NCBI GenBank assembly: GCA_038496445.1
Contig: JALMLS010000259.1
Coordinates: 1 to 26,969, forward strand
DNA from: Trichosphaerium sp. ATCC 40318
Lineage: Eukaryota; Discosea; Flabellinia; Trichosidae
Direction of reading: 5' to 3'
Length of the DNA stretch: 26,969 nucleotides
Below are positions 1 to 11,226 of the stretch, in pieces (the stretch's first letter is position 1; each line of letters opens with the position of its first letter). Made by a program: the position numbers and the translations under genes. The notes below the pieces were generated by a model, which was not told where the DNA came from, made no database searches, and saw only the letters and a list, made by a program, of their open reading frames with translations.

Positions 1-173
1 TCTTTACACTAATTTTATTTAGTCAACAGTGTCTCAACCTGATGATACCAAATCAAAATGCTGCTACAACCAATATGTATGACAAATGTTGACAATTTGT
101 CGTTTAGTGACTCCAGTTTTCCTTCTCTAGTTTTGTTGTTTTAAAGCTACTTTAACGAAGAGCTCTTTTATGG

Positions 174-1678
174 TTAGCCCATACCACACCTGAAACATGG
201 TGGCTTTATCCATGTGAATCTACTTTCAAGAAATAATTTTGGTAACTTTCCTAATCCAAATTCTCTGTAATCCCAAGGGTCAGGTGAAATATCAACACAA
301 CTCGTCCAGCGTCCCTAGCAAACAACTGAGTATTTGCTACTAAAGAATCGTTACTATTGTACCTTTTGAATAATGTCAAAGCCACCCTTGGCTGTCTGAT
401 TTTGTTGTGAAAAGTAAAAAGAGAGAAGAGATTCAAGTATTTGTAGAAGATTATCGGAGTACTTTAAATGTACTCTGCTTTCTGAACTATTCTCTTTGAA
501 TGCTATTCCATCTGTTGATCCCCTTCTTGCATGTAAAATATACTCTACATCTCCCTATGAAAAGAATGAAAATCGAATAAAAAAGTGTACTTTTTCCAAT
601 GTTTGTTTTTGTAAGTCACGTGAAAATCAGGTGATATAGTTAGTTATTACCGTTTTCCTAAGGGATACATCTTCCATTAAAATAGAAGTTTTGTTGTTTT
701 TTGGGAACAGCAGCATCCTTGGCCTAAAACTATGCGTTTGTTTAAGTGGTTTTTATTGAGTAGTACCCAATGGCCATTTCGAATCCATCCAAGTTGTGGT
801 ACATTACTAGTTGAATACGCACTAGTTGTTTACTATTTTCAATACAAATGTCAGAAACGACAACCTATAAAGAAGCATTAGTATCCATGAGAGTACAAAA
901 TAAGTTGTTTAATTGAAAGAAAAAAGAAACATAAGTTGCAGGATGGGCACAACTATTAGGTTAATAAACGAGCTTATAGTATCTTAGTCGTTGGAACTAG
1001 ATAAGAAAGTTTATCTTACAGCTATGTTAAAGGCGGTCAAGACTGCTTCCTTGCGTAGACGCTATAGGAGAGTTTTCTAGTTTTCTAAGTTGGCACGTGA
1101 TTTATTTCGTGTTTCTTCAAAATCAACGACGTACACAATGCCTAACATATCCTTCTTCCACGTTTTCCCATGTGTTGTAGTGTTCATTTGTATGTGCACT
1201 TCGGTCAGTGACTGTATCTATGTTGAACATTTTCTTAAACACCTTGTGCATCTTGTAGCTGTAAATGACAATATTTATCTTTTCCGACTTTGATATTTCT
1301 TTATACACCTTAATAGAGCTTTAGCATAACGGATTCGGCGTAAACCTAGTATCTTACATTATACCAAGACGTGTACTTCGACTTTAACGCTTTTGAAACG
1401 TAAAACGATTGTAAGCATGTTTTCTTCCAATAGTATTCATTAAAACAGGTTCTATCATGTATTTCATGACACGTGGCTCCTTTTTAAAACGTTAACGGAA
1501 TGTTTAACGAAATTGTTTATGCTGTATTTATTTGAAAACAGTATTTACGCGTACCCAGGCTTATAACAGAAATAACAGGTAATTTAAAAAGGATTTGAAC
1601 AAACACTTCATTAGGCAGCAAATTCCACAATAGGGTTTGGTCTGGACTGTGTATGATCGTGCTCAGCCTACCTCCCAT
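174..1678 (-). CDS. F-box domain protein (left-arm copy)
   Basis: This is the mirror copy of the gene at 18534-20038, with the same exon order and splice sites as far as I could follow. The N-terminus carries an F-box (core LLPNEVFVQILFKLP, about residues 22-36) that would bind Skp1 in an SCF ubiquitin ligase. Differences from the right copy are light: some are silent (the Leu-Leu codons near 430), while one changes Tyr to Phe near 216 in the motif before TWIKPP. No disruptive change was seen. Exons between about 620 and 1135 are uncertain, so the gene model is partial. Confidence 0.55.
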
Positions 1679-1807
1679 TGCTTTTAATAAAAAAGAGACT
1701 TAATAGTGGGTAGCAAGTCTGAAATTGATGAATGGAATCTTTTATTTTTTCTAAAGCTAATCTGGAGTAAGCACTTCTGGTAGTACACTACGTTTCATAA
1801 ACACCGC

Positions 1808-3270
1808 TCAATGTCGGCCTATAATTGTATGTACACTAGAAAGAGATATGACACCGTCATCTGTTATGCCTTGACACCCTCGTAGACCAATTTTGTGGGC
1901 ACTAGAAAGGGCTACTAGCCCTTCATCTGTTATATTTGTGAAACCGACATCAATAGTGTGTACACCAGAAAGAGCCTTTATGCCATAATCTGAAATACCT
2001 TTACAACCCACCAGGTTAATTTCATGTACTCCAGAAAGAGCTACTAGCCCTTCATCTGTTATTTTTGTAAAACTGAGATTAATAGTGTGTACACCAGAAA
2101 GAGCTTTTATCCCTTCATCTGTTACATTTGTAGAACCGAGATTAATAGTGTGTACACCAGAAAGAGCTGTTATCCCTTTGTCTGTTATGTTTTTACATCC
2201 ATTAAGCTCAATCTTATGTACGCCAGAAAGAGCCTTTATGCCGTAATCTGAAATACCTTTACAACCCACCAGGTTAATTTCATGTACTCCAGAAAGAGCT
2301 ACTAGCCCTTCATCTGTTATTTTTGTAGAACCGAGATTAATAGTGTGTACACCAGAAAGAGCTTTTATCCCTTCATCTGTTACATTTCTAGAACAGAGAT
2401 TAATTTTATGTACACCAGAAAGAGCTTTTATCCCTTCATCTGTTATTCTTGTATAAGTGAGATCAATAGTGTGTACACCAGAAAGAGCTTTTAACCCTTC
2501 ATCTGTTATTTTTGTAGAACCGACATCAATAGTGTGTACACCAGAAAGGGCTGTTATTCCTTTGTCTGTTATGTTGTTACATCCACTAAGATCAATTTCA
2601 TGTACACCAGAAAGAGCTTTTAACCCTTCATCTGTTACATTTGTAGAACCGAGAGTAATTTTATGTACACCAGAAAGAGCTTTTATCCCTTCATCTGTTA
2701 TTTTTGTAAAAGTGAGATTAATAGTGTGGACGCCAGAAAGAGCTTTTAACCCTTTATCTGTTATTTTTGTAAAACTGAGACCAATAGTGTGGACACCAGA
2801 AAGTGCCTTGACACCTTCGTCTGTAATACAATTACAAAATTTTATATTAATGGTATGAACGCCAGACAGTGCCTTGATGGCTTCATCTGTTACACTGCAA
2901 GAATTAATATCGATTGAACGAATGCCAGCAAGTGCTTTGACAACATCATCAGGACACCATAATTGTTTGTACAAAATTTTGACTTTCGTGTGCTGAAGAG
3001 TGCTTGAATGTCGTAAGAGTGCTTTTGCCTGCGCAACACTTGAAATACAAACCTTTGAGTATCCTATAATGTCATGGATGATAGAGGCAAACGATGACAG
3101 GTTTGACAAGCTGCAAAACGTGCTTTTGTAGTTTGGCGTAAGATGGTTGCTAAAATCTCTGTTGGGAAGTCTAATATGCTTATTTGCGCTCTTTTGATTG
3201 CGTTAGAATGCGATATAGAGTAATGTAGTGCTTACCTATGATCTTCAGCGTTTAAACTATTTTTTAGCAT
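1808..3270 (-). pseudogene. F-box/LRR protein, left copy, F-box frameshifted
   Basis: This is the mirror copy of the gene at 16938-18404. The LRR part is fully open: 17 complete repeats of 21-22 residues with the consensus KALSGVHTINL...ITDEG, plus a partial one. Relative to the right copy one A is missing near 3090 (CATCGTTTGCC against CATCGTATTGCC), just after the AASQTCH segment, so the F-box frame no longer joins the LRR frame. An alternative 3' splice site 8 bases downstream of the usual one (ATATTAG) would instead join the first exon to the LRR frame without a stop, giving an LRR protein with no F-box. It could be a decaying gene, an F-box-less paralogue, or a base error in the assembly. 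The first five repeats differ from the right copy at several residues. Confidence 0.75.
1815..2960 (-). repeat. Tandem LRR-coding repeats, left copy
   Basis: Tandem units of 63-66 bases encode the LRRs. On the plus strand each contains a close variant of ACACCAGAAAGAGCTTTTA followed by CCTTCATCTGTTA. Units are nearly identical at DNA level, and the unit ending ISDYG occurs twice almost unchanged (about 1975-2040 and 2225-2290). This points to recent unequal exchange or conversion inside the array. Confidence 0.9.
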
Positions 3271-3826
3271 CAAATCAGTAGTGTGAGTGCGTAATTAACA
3301 AAGGTAAAGCGAGATTAGTAGCCACGTGTTTTATTACCGAGAAAACACAAAAAAAGCTATTCTGTGAAAGTGCGGTTGTAATTGTAGCTATTATTAGATT
3401 ACACCATAGTCTCTGTTGATAATGAGATAGTCCACCTTTGTACAATGTGAGTTCATGGCACTCGGGCTGTCGGATAAAAAGAAGAGTATGTTTAAGTCAG
3501 GATTACAGTTATCACTTGTTTATAGCACCTCGAAAACTTCATCTTGTATGCTTCATACTATCAAAAAGCTAACCCACCACCTTGGTTATGCAACTCAGCC
3601 CTAGAACTTATTAACGCTGGGTTTTTGTTTGAGTACATAGCGGTAACGGCTTTTGTTTTAAAAACTCCTCCAAACACTGAAATTCTTTGCTTTGAACCAT
3701 TCTTGAGCGCAAAAAAAATCAGCTGTCAACCTTTGAACTGAAAGTGCAAGAACTGGCGTAAACTGAAGTTGTTATCCACAAAATGTATTAGAAAAAGTAC
3801 ATATTCTGTTGGATAATTCTAGTTTA
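3271..3826. other. Intergenic region, left arm (no firm gene)
   Basis: This lies between the start of the F-box/LRR gene and the end of the Atg22-like gene. Frames on both strands around 3544-3741 stay open for about 55-65 codons, but neither has a recognisable domain or a convincing ATG. The same sequence is kept at 16469-16666 in the other arm, as expected from the duplication alone. A CACGTG site lies near 3322. I see no RNA gene. Confidence 0.5.
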
Positions 3827-6076
3827 TTACCCGACTGATGACTCAACATCATCAATCTTGTTTAGCTGTTTTGCGCCTTTGATGGCTTGTTCCCTACCCT
3901 TTTTGACATTTACAAAGTACATTAACGGCAGTGATATCAACAAAGCTACCTAAATAGACTGTGAACATTTCATCAAGAGTTTCGGTAACAAAGCATACAA
4001 GAACATATAAAAATGCCCATCTAAGTGTTCCAGTGGCTTCCTTTAATCCAGCAGCAACAAAAGGTCCTACCCATGTACTTCCGCGATTTGTAATTTCAAA
4101 GAACCCGAAAAACTCGCTTTCATAGCCAGGAGGAACAAGACTTGCAAATAAAACGCTAAAAAAAAACTGTCAACTTTTAGTACAAAAAATAGACAGCAGA
4201 AATTACTCCATTGAAGTTCTTACCGGCTAACAGATTGTATAGCACCAAGACAAAATCCATACCAAATCACAACCGGGAATAATTCCCACTTACTCGTTAA
4301 CCCTATTGAAACAGTCAGCCGTTATGCACATGTGACAGCTGGGTTTTGTTGAAAAAACTGTACCAAATACACCCGAAAAACCAATCATAGAGTAAATAGG
4401 AAGAACAAGGAGCCACCCAATAAAGATAAATATCATAGTCTTATTACTTAAAGAAAACCATTGTTTAATCTTTAGCCAAAACACAGTACCAATAAGACCG
4501 AAAATTGGAGTCTAAACAAAGTCCTAAAAAAAAATAGGACAAACACAATTAACTTACCACTATTAGTACTCCTGCCAAGATTTCGCCAGATGCACCAAGT
4601 TCCTCATTAGCAAAAAGAGTACCAAGAGATCTGAGTCTAAAATGAGTGGAATTATAAACGCGCTTCAGTACGTACGCAATTAGTTCAAAAGCATCGGAGT
4701 AGACAAACCATGCCAACAGAAACAGTGCAAGATTTGGAAATTTCTTGATCTTTAGGAATGTATGATACACTTAAACTTACTGTAAGCAAACATAACTACT
4801 TATACTCATGTACCTGTTTTGAATGATTCCGCAATATAGTTAGATCCTTCAGGCAATGGTTTACCAACGTGTCGCCGCACAAGAAAATAAGAAAAAAACG
4901 AGAATGCAAACCACCAAAGTCCTCCAACGCCAATAGCCTAAAGCGAGGAATGTTGAATAAAAAACATAAATAAACACTATCTTAGTTACCACTCGATATC
5001 CTGTTGTACTATCATCCTCAATAAATTGTGTAGAGTTCGAGTTTAAGTAATCTTGGCACCTACAAACTTAACATGGCGGAATTTACTTTTTGTGCGTGCC
5101 GTATAGTTGTTTCCATGTCGAAAGGGTTTGTAAAAAGAAAGATAAAGCCAATAGATATTACTAGAATAATCAATGCAGCAGAATAACCATAAATAAATCC
5201 AATTTTAGACACATAGTTTGATACCTTATCCTCAACCTGAAATAACTTTAGTTCAGTTTATTGCTCTTTCTTTAGCGCCCGTGTGTCTTTGACGTACTTT
5301 TCTTTTGACTTCTTTGGTTTCTTTTGAAACTTTTAAGTACTTTGGATGATGTCTTACGAGAAAAGGGAGATATGAATTATAGTAAATGTTTGCCAACCCA
5401 AACATGACATTAGATAAAATTGCTAGTACACCTACAAGCCAATACAAAGACGATTTTACTATGAAAGCGACAGCCATCGTCATGATACTTCCCAAAACAG
5501 TTGTAACAATCAAAGCTGGTTTCCTGGAAGGTCCAAAATCGGCGAACGAACCTAAAGACAAAGAGTGAGAAGTTTTCCCAAAAAAGTATGCCTACCAAAC
5601 AAAATATATGCGACGATTTGGAACAGCACTGATAGTCCGACTATCACGCTAGCATACGCTCTACGATCACGTTTAGTATGTATACTGGAAAATTATACTC
5701 ATGACGATAAATGACGACTCAAAATACGGTACATACGCTGGATTTAGTTTTACCCAACCGAGGTTAACTTTACAATCTGATCCAGCGCTAAATTTTGCAA
5801 AGTCATTTAACAAAATTGGCAAGAACCCATTTATAACAACGAAGGGGTACACAGAGTTGGCCCTTTAAAGTAGAGTTAGCTCACATTAACATCGTTGAAT
5901 CACAAAAGGTGTAGTCTACAATAAAACTATTGGAAGCCTTACCAATCATAAGAATACCAACCGTGAAGTTCCCATGCTGTTGTGGCGTTGTTTTTATCGC
6001 TTTCGCTAGTATTTGAACTAGATCTTTCCTCAGAGTCGCTGGTAGACTCCAAGGTACCTGTACTGATGTCGTCCAT
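3827..6076 (-). CDS. ATG22: Atg22-like vacuolar amino-acid effluxer (left copy)
   Basis: This is the mirror copy of 14133-16383, with the same roughly 13-exon structure; all splice sites I compared are kept. It predicts a multi-pass membrane protein of about 527 residues of the Atg22/UMP family in the major facilitator superfamily, expected at the vacuole or lysosome and linked to amino-acid export after autophagy. Diagnostic stretches are ELHGWYSYDWANSVYPFVV at the start, WFVYSDAFELIA in the middle, and SEFFGFFEITNRGSTWVGP near the end. Differences from the right copy are minor and no stop or frameshift was found. It is transcribed away from the exonuclease gene at 6306. Confidence 0.88.
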
Positions 6077-6305
6077 AATCGAGTTAAAAGCTAAAATTCT
6101 AAAATGGCACGTGATCATAAGAAGATTGTTGACGACGCCAAAACAAGCATGCACATTTATAGTGGTCGCCAATTACCGCAGAATAGTGTAGACGTGCTTT
6201 CATAGACTCAAGCTTCTGTGAAAAAAAGTATAATTATTAATCACTTAAACAGCATAAAAAGCATTGCAGGGATAGCCCGGAAAGGGTAAAGCTATATTGC
6301 CGGTA
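6077..6305. promoter_or_regulatory. Shared intergenic promoter, Atg22-like / exonuclease (left)
   Basis: About 230 bases separate two divergent start codons, so both core promoters must lie here. A CACGTG palindrome is present near 6110, close to the Atg22-like start. No clear TATA box was recognised. Function is inferred from position only. Confidence 0.4.
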
Positions 6306-7959
6306 ATGTTGGCGTCTATCATGAAGTCTATGTCTAAAAAGAAAGGTAAAGTTGCGCTTGTTAACGTAGGCGATTAATCATTATACCAGAGGCGGTTTTA
6401 CCAACAATTACAAAACATAAGCCAACAAATAAGAAACGTCGCGCTGAAATGAGCTATGAAGACCAAATGGATGCAGACGTTACGAAAGCACGCGTTAAAA
6501 ACTCGATGATGAATTAAAAACCCAATAACAAGCCTATAGCTACGAGAAAAACGTGAACGTAAACGTAGAAAGCTGGAGGAAGAGAAAAATAAGCCTGCAC
6601 CAGTAATCAGCTCAGAACTCCAAGTACAAACAACATTTCTAAGAGTTCACCCAAAACTTACGTAATTTTTAGGCTCTACGCGCAGAATTCGATGTGAGTG
6701 ACTCTGATGAGGATGAAGAACAAGATATACTTGGTGATAAACCTCTTATTGATACAAAAGATAAAGCAGAGGCAGCTGTCAAACGTGTAAGTGTCAAAAT
6801 GTCAAATGAGTTCAGTGAAAATATTAAGCATTTTTTTTTGTTTTGTCTCACAGGTCTCCAGATAAATGAGGTTCTTGGTAGAAAAGGTGCTCGCCAAACA
6901 AAAGTAATAGCAGTGGACCTTGAGTGGATAGGTAAAAGGAGATTGTAACCGAAGTAAGGAAGCTAATAGAAACCCTTAAGGCGACGGAAGGGATGCCACT
7001 CTTTGTCTTTTACAGCTTGCTGTACCTGATGACTTGGTATACTTATTCGATTTTGTAACACTCCAGGCATCAGTCATATGGGCAGCAGGCTTAAAGGAAG
7101 TATGGAATAATTTTTGAACTTTCTGTAGATGACTAAGCATGTAATTAGATTATGGAGTCGAAAGACATTCTGAAAATATTCCATGATTGTAGACAAGACG
7201 CAGATGTTTTATGGTAATTAAACCAATTCAAATGCATTTACTAACAAGGTTGCAGGAATGGACATAACGTAAAACTGACACGTGTTTATGACACACAAAT
7301 AGCTTTTGGTACCTTTTTCTTGTTTACACTATCGGCTGTTTATCTTCTTTATTGGTAGCACTGTTTCAGCAACAACAAGGTAAACGTATACCTCTACCTG
7401 CAAGTTTAAATACATTGCTGCGAAAATTCGCTTTTGGTGGCGTAAACAAACATAAGGACGAAGCACGTGCTGAAATGTCTAGTAACGCAATGTACTGGGC
7501 ACAAAGACCTATGACAGAATCTCAAATGGTGCGATATTTCATTACCTTATCCAATGGATACTAATAATTAATTTTTTAGGGCTATGCAAGGTACGATGGA
7601 TAAGAGTAAAATGTCCTATTGTCAAGGCTGTATTTTAATATTTTTTTGTTTCAAACAGGCAAGATGTATTAAATGTTCCAGTCATCTATAGACAGTTTAA
7701 TGGTGCCTTTTCTCAACAAACAATCAAAGCTGTTGTTAAAAATTCTGAGCTTTATGCGGATCAAGTAAGGTAAGCAATCAATTCACGAACAAGAATGGTA
7801 AAACCTACATTTCTATGTGCTTATATTACCTCAAGAAGTCTTAGCATAGAAGAATATACTGCACTTCGCGATTCATATGATGGTATACCAAAGTACAATA
7901 TTGAGTCATGGGATAATAGCGCAAAGCAAAGCCTAGAATTCTATTCGAGAAAAAAATGA
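6306..7959 (+). CDS. EXD1/Egalitarian-like 3'-5' exonuclease (left copy)
   Basis: Predicted product of about 356 residues from roughly 12 short exons. An N-terminal lysine/arginine-rich coiled region (KRERKRRKLEEEK) and an acidic stretch (DSDEDEEQD) are followed by an RNase D-type DEDD exonuclease domain. Motif I is VIAVDLEWIG (Asp/Glu near residues 135 and 137), motif II is FHDCRQDADVLW, and a later VYDTQIAF carries another conserved Asp. After it comes PLPASLNTLLRKF, as in EXD1-like proteins, and a charged tail ending FYSRKK. The family trims or binds RNA; the real substrate is unknown. Exons were chosen by keeping the domain in frame through GT-AG introns; two ATGs in frame (6306, 6321) could start it. 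It converges on the DUF1648 gene about 200 bases downstream. Confidence 0.83.
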
Positions 7960-8160
7960 TACAACGCAAGTCAAGATAAGATGACTTTTTCTTGAAATGT
8001 TTGATTCTTATACAAATGGCTAGGTTAATCCCTTTAAGTGGTATTTCACAAAGTATTTTCAAGCTGTGATGTAGTACCACATGTAAATACTAAGATATAA
8101 CTAATTAAAAAAACCTTAACGAGTACAAAATACTTTAAAAAATTTATTTGTTTATTACTA

Positions 8161-8987
8161 CTATGTTCTGTATTGTACAGTTTCTCTAAGGTGTTGAGTA
8201 TCATCTTCGTTTTCTTTACGATGGTTTCTGAAGTGACGCCATGCAAGAATAAACGCTGCAAAAAGACCAATATAAAACAGACCTAAGATAGCACGTGAGC
8301 ATAAAACCTGTCACTCAAAAAAAAAAAAAAAACGGTTAATGTAATACTCACTTATTAGCGTCCATACAAACACAGTGAAATGGTCCCTTATAAACTGTGT
8401 TCTGTTTGCTTCGAATAGAACGCCAAATACCATTAAAACAAAACCAAGCGTTCCAACATTACACCAAAGTAAAAGCTTTGATATGAATAGATGCGTTGAC
8501 TGTACTCGTGATGGGTCCATAAAGTACCTCTACAACGTAGAATTAAGAAATTGTAGCTTTTGTTGTTATATTTTCTGTACCTTGTGTGGTATGTGAATAC
8601 AGCTATCAGGTAGTCGTGGAGCAAACAGCGCAGTCTTGTGATTTAAATTAACAGTTTGGCTTTCGGTTTTGTATTTTGTAGAACGTAAAATAACGTACCA
8701 AAACAAAGGATAACGCCACTACTAGTGTTACTAGAACGTACATTGTAACAACTTTTGCTTTATCAATAAATGTGTCAGATTGGCCTCCTAGATGTTGTAA
8801 ATAATCTATACATCACATAGCAAGGCTAATTGGGCGTACCATCATTAAAATGTGTTGAAATCTTTGGTGGCAGTAGAACGCCATACACTACCGCGTGACC
8901 GAGTATAATTACCAACAACAGCGTTGTTACAACCAACTCCCACCAAACAAGCTTAGCATAACTTTTTATTGTCGCTTTTGCCTTCAT
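8161..8987 (-). CDS. DUF1648/SdpI-like membrane protein (left copy)
   Basis: This is the mirror copy of 11227-12052: about 198 residues, five exons and four predicted membrane helices. The DUF1648 signature LPPKISTHFNDGGQSD spans the first splice junction. Differences from the right copy lie mainly in introns (the poly-A tract near 8320) and in the upstream sequence. No disruption was seen. It is divergent from the truncated RhoGAP copy starting at 9184. Confidence 0.7.
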
Positions 8988-9183
8988 CAGCTCTACAAAG
9001 TGCGGACAAGGAAATAATAGAATCGAGCTTTGGCTGTAATTCTTAAATTGGCGGCTTAAGCCATTTCACCTCGAATTGGAAGAACTGAAAGACGCATAGT
9101 GTTGTACTTGTTCTTTGGTGTCTAGTTGCGTAATACGATTACCGTTTTTGTACACAAACGAAAAACGCGAAGTGCAATAGCAA
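8988..9183. promoter_or_regulatory. Shared intergenic promoter, DUF1648 / RhoGAP (left)
   Basis: About 195 bases lie between two divergent starts. Several substitutions and a small indel separate it from the right-arm version (11034-11226), for instance GTCCGCAC against GTGGCGCAC and changes around 9085-9100. That is a visibly higher density than in neighbouring exons. Promoter role is inferred from position. Confidence 0.35.
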
Positions 9184-9912
9184 ATGAGAGGAAGACAAGG
9201 ATCCAATGCCTTGCAGTCGTTGCGTATGGAGGCTGGCAAGAGCGGCGTAACGCGAATTTTGGAACGAAGACTTTCCGTATCAAAGGAATGTGTACAAGTG
9301 CACAATGCTTATAAACTAACCCACCTGCAGGACCGTTTAGTACAGATTAAATCCCGCATGTCTTTTATGTTTAAGAAATCGCACCAGGATAGCGAAGACA
9401 CCAAGGTCTTTGGTGTGGCGCTGGACGAGGAGTCAAAACTCATTCCTCGCGTTGGTACACTATAACGCAACATAACGACGTTATTCATACACTAACTGAG
9501 CCACTAGTGACAAAATGCATAAAGTTTTTGGATTCTCAAGGTAAACACACCAAAACGTAAATTAATGCTTAAACGTTAAAAGGATACGAAACTGAAGGGC
9601 TATTTCGCGTTTCTGGTATGCACTCAGTAATTCAGAGCTTTCGCCAACGATACGACAAAGGTGAGTGTGACACGCACTGAATAACGTATTGCGCTAACGT
9701 CATGTGTTACAAGGCGAATCGGTGGATTTCACAACAACAGATATACACACTGTAGCAGGCCTTCTTAAACTTTACCTCAGAGAACTACCAGTACGATTCC
9801 GTTTTCTACAAAGCCAAACGAAACCGACGATCTGTTTTTCCACTTTTTCTTTTTTTTTGATTGTTGTCTCGTGTTTAGTGCGTATTAATGCTTGTCATAG
9901 GAACCACTATGA
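9184..9912 (+). pseudogene. RhoGAP gene, 3'-truncated copy
   Basis: The first four exons match the complete gene at 9875-11033: an N-terminal helical region, then the first half of the RhoGAP domain including the arginine finger (YETEGLFRVSG) and HTVAGLLKLYLRELP. The fifth exon begins at its normal splice site with GAA CCA CTA (Glu-Pro-Leu), then meets the end of the inverted repeat. The next codon, TGA at 9910-9912, is created by the junction. The product would be about 157 residues and lack the second half of the domain, including the conserved Asn of SSKNLAIVFAP, so GAP activity is unlikely. It might still be transcribed from its intact promoter. Confidence 0.85.
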
Positions 9913-11033
9913 CATCAAATTTACCAAAGAATAGCTCGTACTTATCAATTAATAGCTGTAATAACTCAAGAGCATATGGAGAATCTTGCATCTGTGTAGT
10001 CAATGATTGATCCATAGGACGAAGTAGAGAAGGAGCAAAAACAATTGCCAAATTCTTACTGCTCATCATATTAACTTCACTGTGCCTGTTTTTTTGGAAA
10101 TTCTGGTTAACAAATGACTACTTTAATACTTAGACCAGAACCAATACGTACTGCGTAAGCTTATGCAAGTATCCAGTCAAGTAAGAAATAGTTTTAATGT
10201 TCACTTCAGGAAGAAGCTCCAAAACAGCTCTAATTTTATTCAACTTTGTCTCCATATCTGAAATACCAACAGCTGCTAGAAGCATGTCATAAAATTCATA
10301 TGAACATAGTGGTTCCTATGACAAGCATTAATACGCACTAAACACGAGACAACAATCAAAAAAAAAGAAAAAGTGGAAAAACAGATCGTCGGTTTCGTTT
10401 GGCTTTGTAGAAAACGGAATCGTACTGGTAGTTCTCTGAGGTAAAGTTTAAGAAGGCCTGCTACAGTGTGTATATCTGTTGTTGTGAAATCCACCGATTC
10501 GCCTTGTAACACATGACGTTAGCGCAATACGTTATTCAGTGCGTGTCACACTCACCTTTGTCGTATCGTTGGCGAAAGCTCTGAATTACTGAGTGCATAC
10601 CAGAAACGCGAAATAGCCCTTCAGTTTCGTATCCTTTTAACGTTTAAGCATTAATTTACGTTTTTGGTGTGTTTACCTTGAGAATCCAAAAACTTTATGC
10701 ATTTTGTCACTAGTGGCTCAGTTAGTGTATGAATAACGTCGTTATGTTGCGTTATAGTGTACCAACGCGAGGAATGAGTTTTGACTCCTCGTCCAGCGCC
10801 ACACCAAAGACCTTGGTGTCTTCGCTATCCTGGTGCGATTTCTTAAACATAAAAGACATGCGGGATTTAATCTGTACTAAACGGTCCTGCAGGTGGGTTA
10901 GTTTATAAGCATTGTGCACTTGTACACATTCCTTTGATACGGAAAGTCTTCGTTCCAAAATTCGCGTTACGCCGCTCTTGCCAGCCTCCATACGCAACGA
11001 CTGCAAGGCATTGGATCCTTGTCTTCCTCTCAT
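9875..11033 (-). CDS. RhoGAP domain protein (complete copy)
   Basis: Predicted GTPase-activating protein for Rho-family GTPases, about 278 residues in six exons. Residues 1-85 form a basic helical region (DRLVQIKSRMSFMFKKS). The RhoGAP domain follows: FGVALDEES, the arginine finger in GLFRVSG (Arg about 111), LYLRELPEPL, then LHKLTQHSEVNMMSSKNLA (Asn about 220), VFAPSLLRPMD and LLQLLIDKYELFF. The first four exons are in the right arm and the last two fill the spacer. After GKFDV the frame crosses into the left arm and reads its antisense strand for about eleven residues (IVVPMTSINTH) before a stop at 9875. The original C-terminus was probably lost or changed at the breakpoint, although the domain itself is complete. 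The start is the first ATG after an in-frame stop. Confidence 0.88.
9912..10304. other. Unique spacer (loop) of the inverted repeat
   Basis: These 393 bases have no partner in either arm. On the minus strand they encode the second half of the RhoGAP domain: the helix region after the EPL motif, a short intron (donor GTACGTATT, acceptor AAAACAG) and the conserved SSKNLAIVFAP stretch. The spacer is therefore original gene sequence at the turn-around point, not an inserted element. I see no transposon ends or target duplications flanking it. Confidence 0.9.
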
Positions 11034-11226
11034 TTGCTATTGCACTTCGCGTTTTTCGTTTGTGTACAAAAACGGTAATCGTATTACGCAACTAGACACC
11101 AAAGAACAAGTACAACGCTATGCGCCTTTCAGGTCTTCCAATTCGAGGTGAATGGCTTAAGCCGCCAATTTAAGAATTACAGCCACTCGATTCTATTATT
11201 TCCTTGTGGCGCACTTTGTAGAGCTG
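11034..11226. promoter_or_regulatory. Shared intergenic promoter, RhoGAP / DUF1648 (right)
   Basis: This is the divergent intergenic segment between the RhoGAP start (minus) and the DUF1648 protein start (plus). It mirrors 8988-9183 with several substitutions. No specific motif was recognised; the role is inferred from the head-to-head gene layout. Confidence 0.35.

Larger units (their letters stand above)
1..9911. repeat. Left arm of giant inverted repeat
   Basis: This stretch is the reverse complement of 10305-20215. Base i pairs with base 20216-i at both the inner and the outer visible ends, so the arms have equal length and indels balance out. Matching was followed by eye through all genes, introns and intergenic gaps. 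Well over twenty substitutions and small indels separate the arms, for example a 3-base AAC indel near base 77 and poly-A length changes near 8320. The outer end is not visible because the window starts on the last visible matched base, so the repeat may continue leftwards. Confidence 0.97.

Noticed and set aside
2457-2858. Long plus-strand frame opposite the left LRR array, encoding CTPERAFNPSSVIFV repeats
   Set aside because: It is the antisense shadow of the LRR repeats. The same pattern appears opposite the right array (17351-17755) and the third locus (21187-21681), only because the repeated sense codons lack stops on the other strand.
1815-2960. Regularly spaced repeats that could be taken for a CRISPR-like array
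   Set aside because: The units are contiguous, translate to LRRs without stops, have no unique spacers, and lie in a eukaryotic intron-bearing setting.
5939-6191. Open frames on both strands across the Atg22-like first exon and promoter
   Set aside because: Only the minus-strand frame joins in phase to the rest of the Atg22 family protein. The plus-strand frame (and its mirror at 14018-14227) is its shadow.
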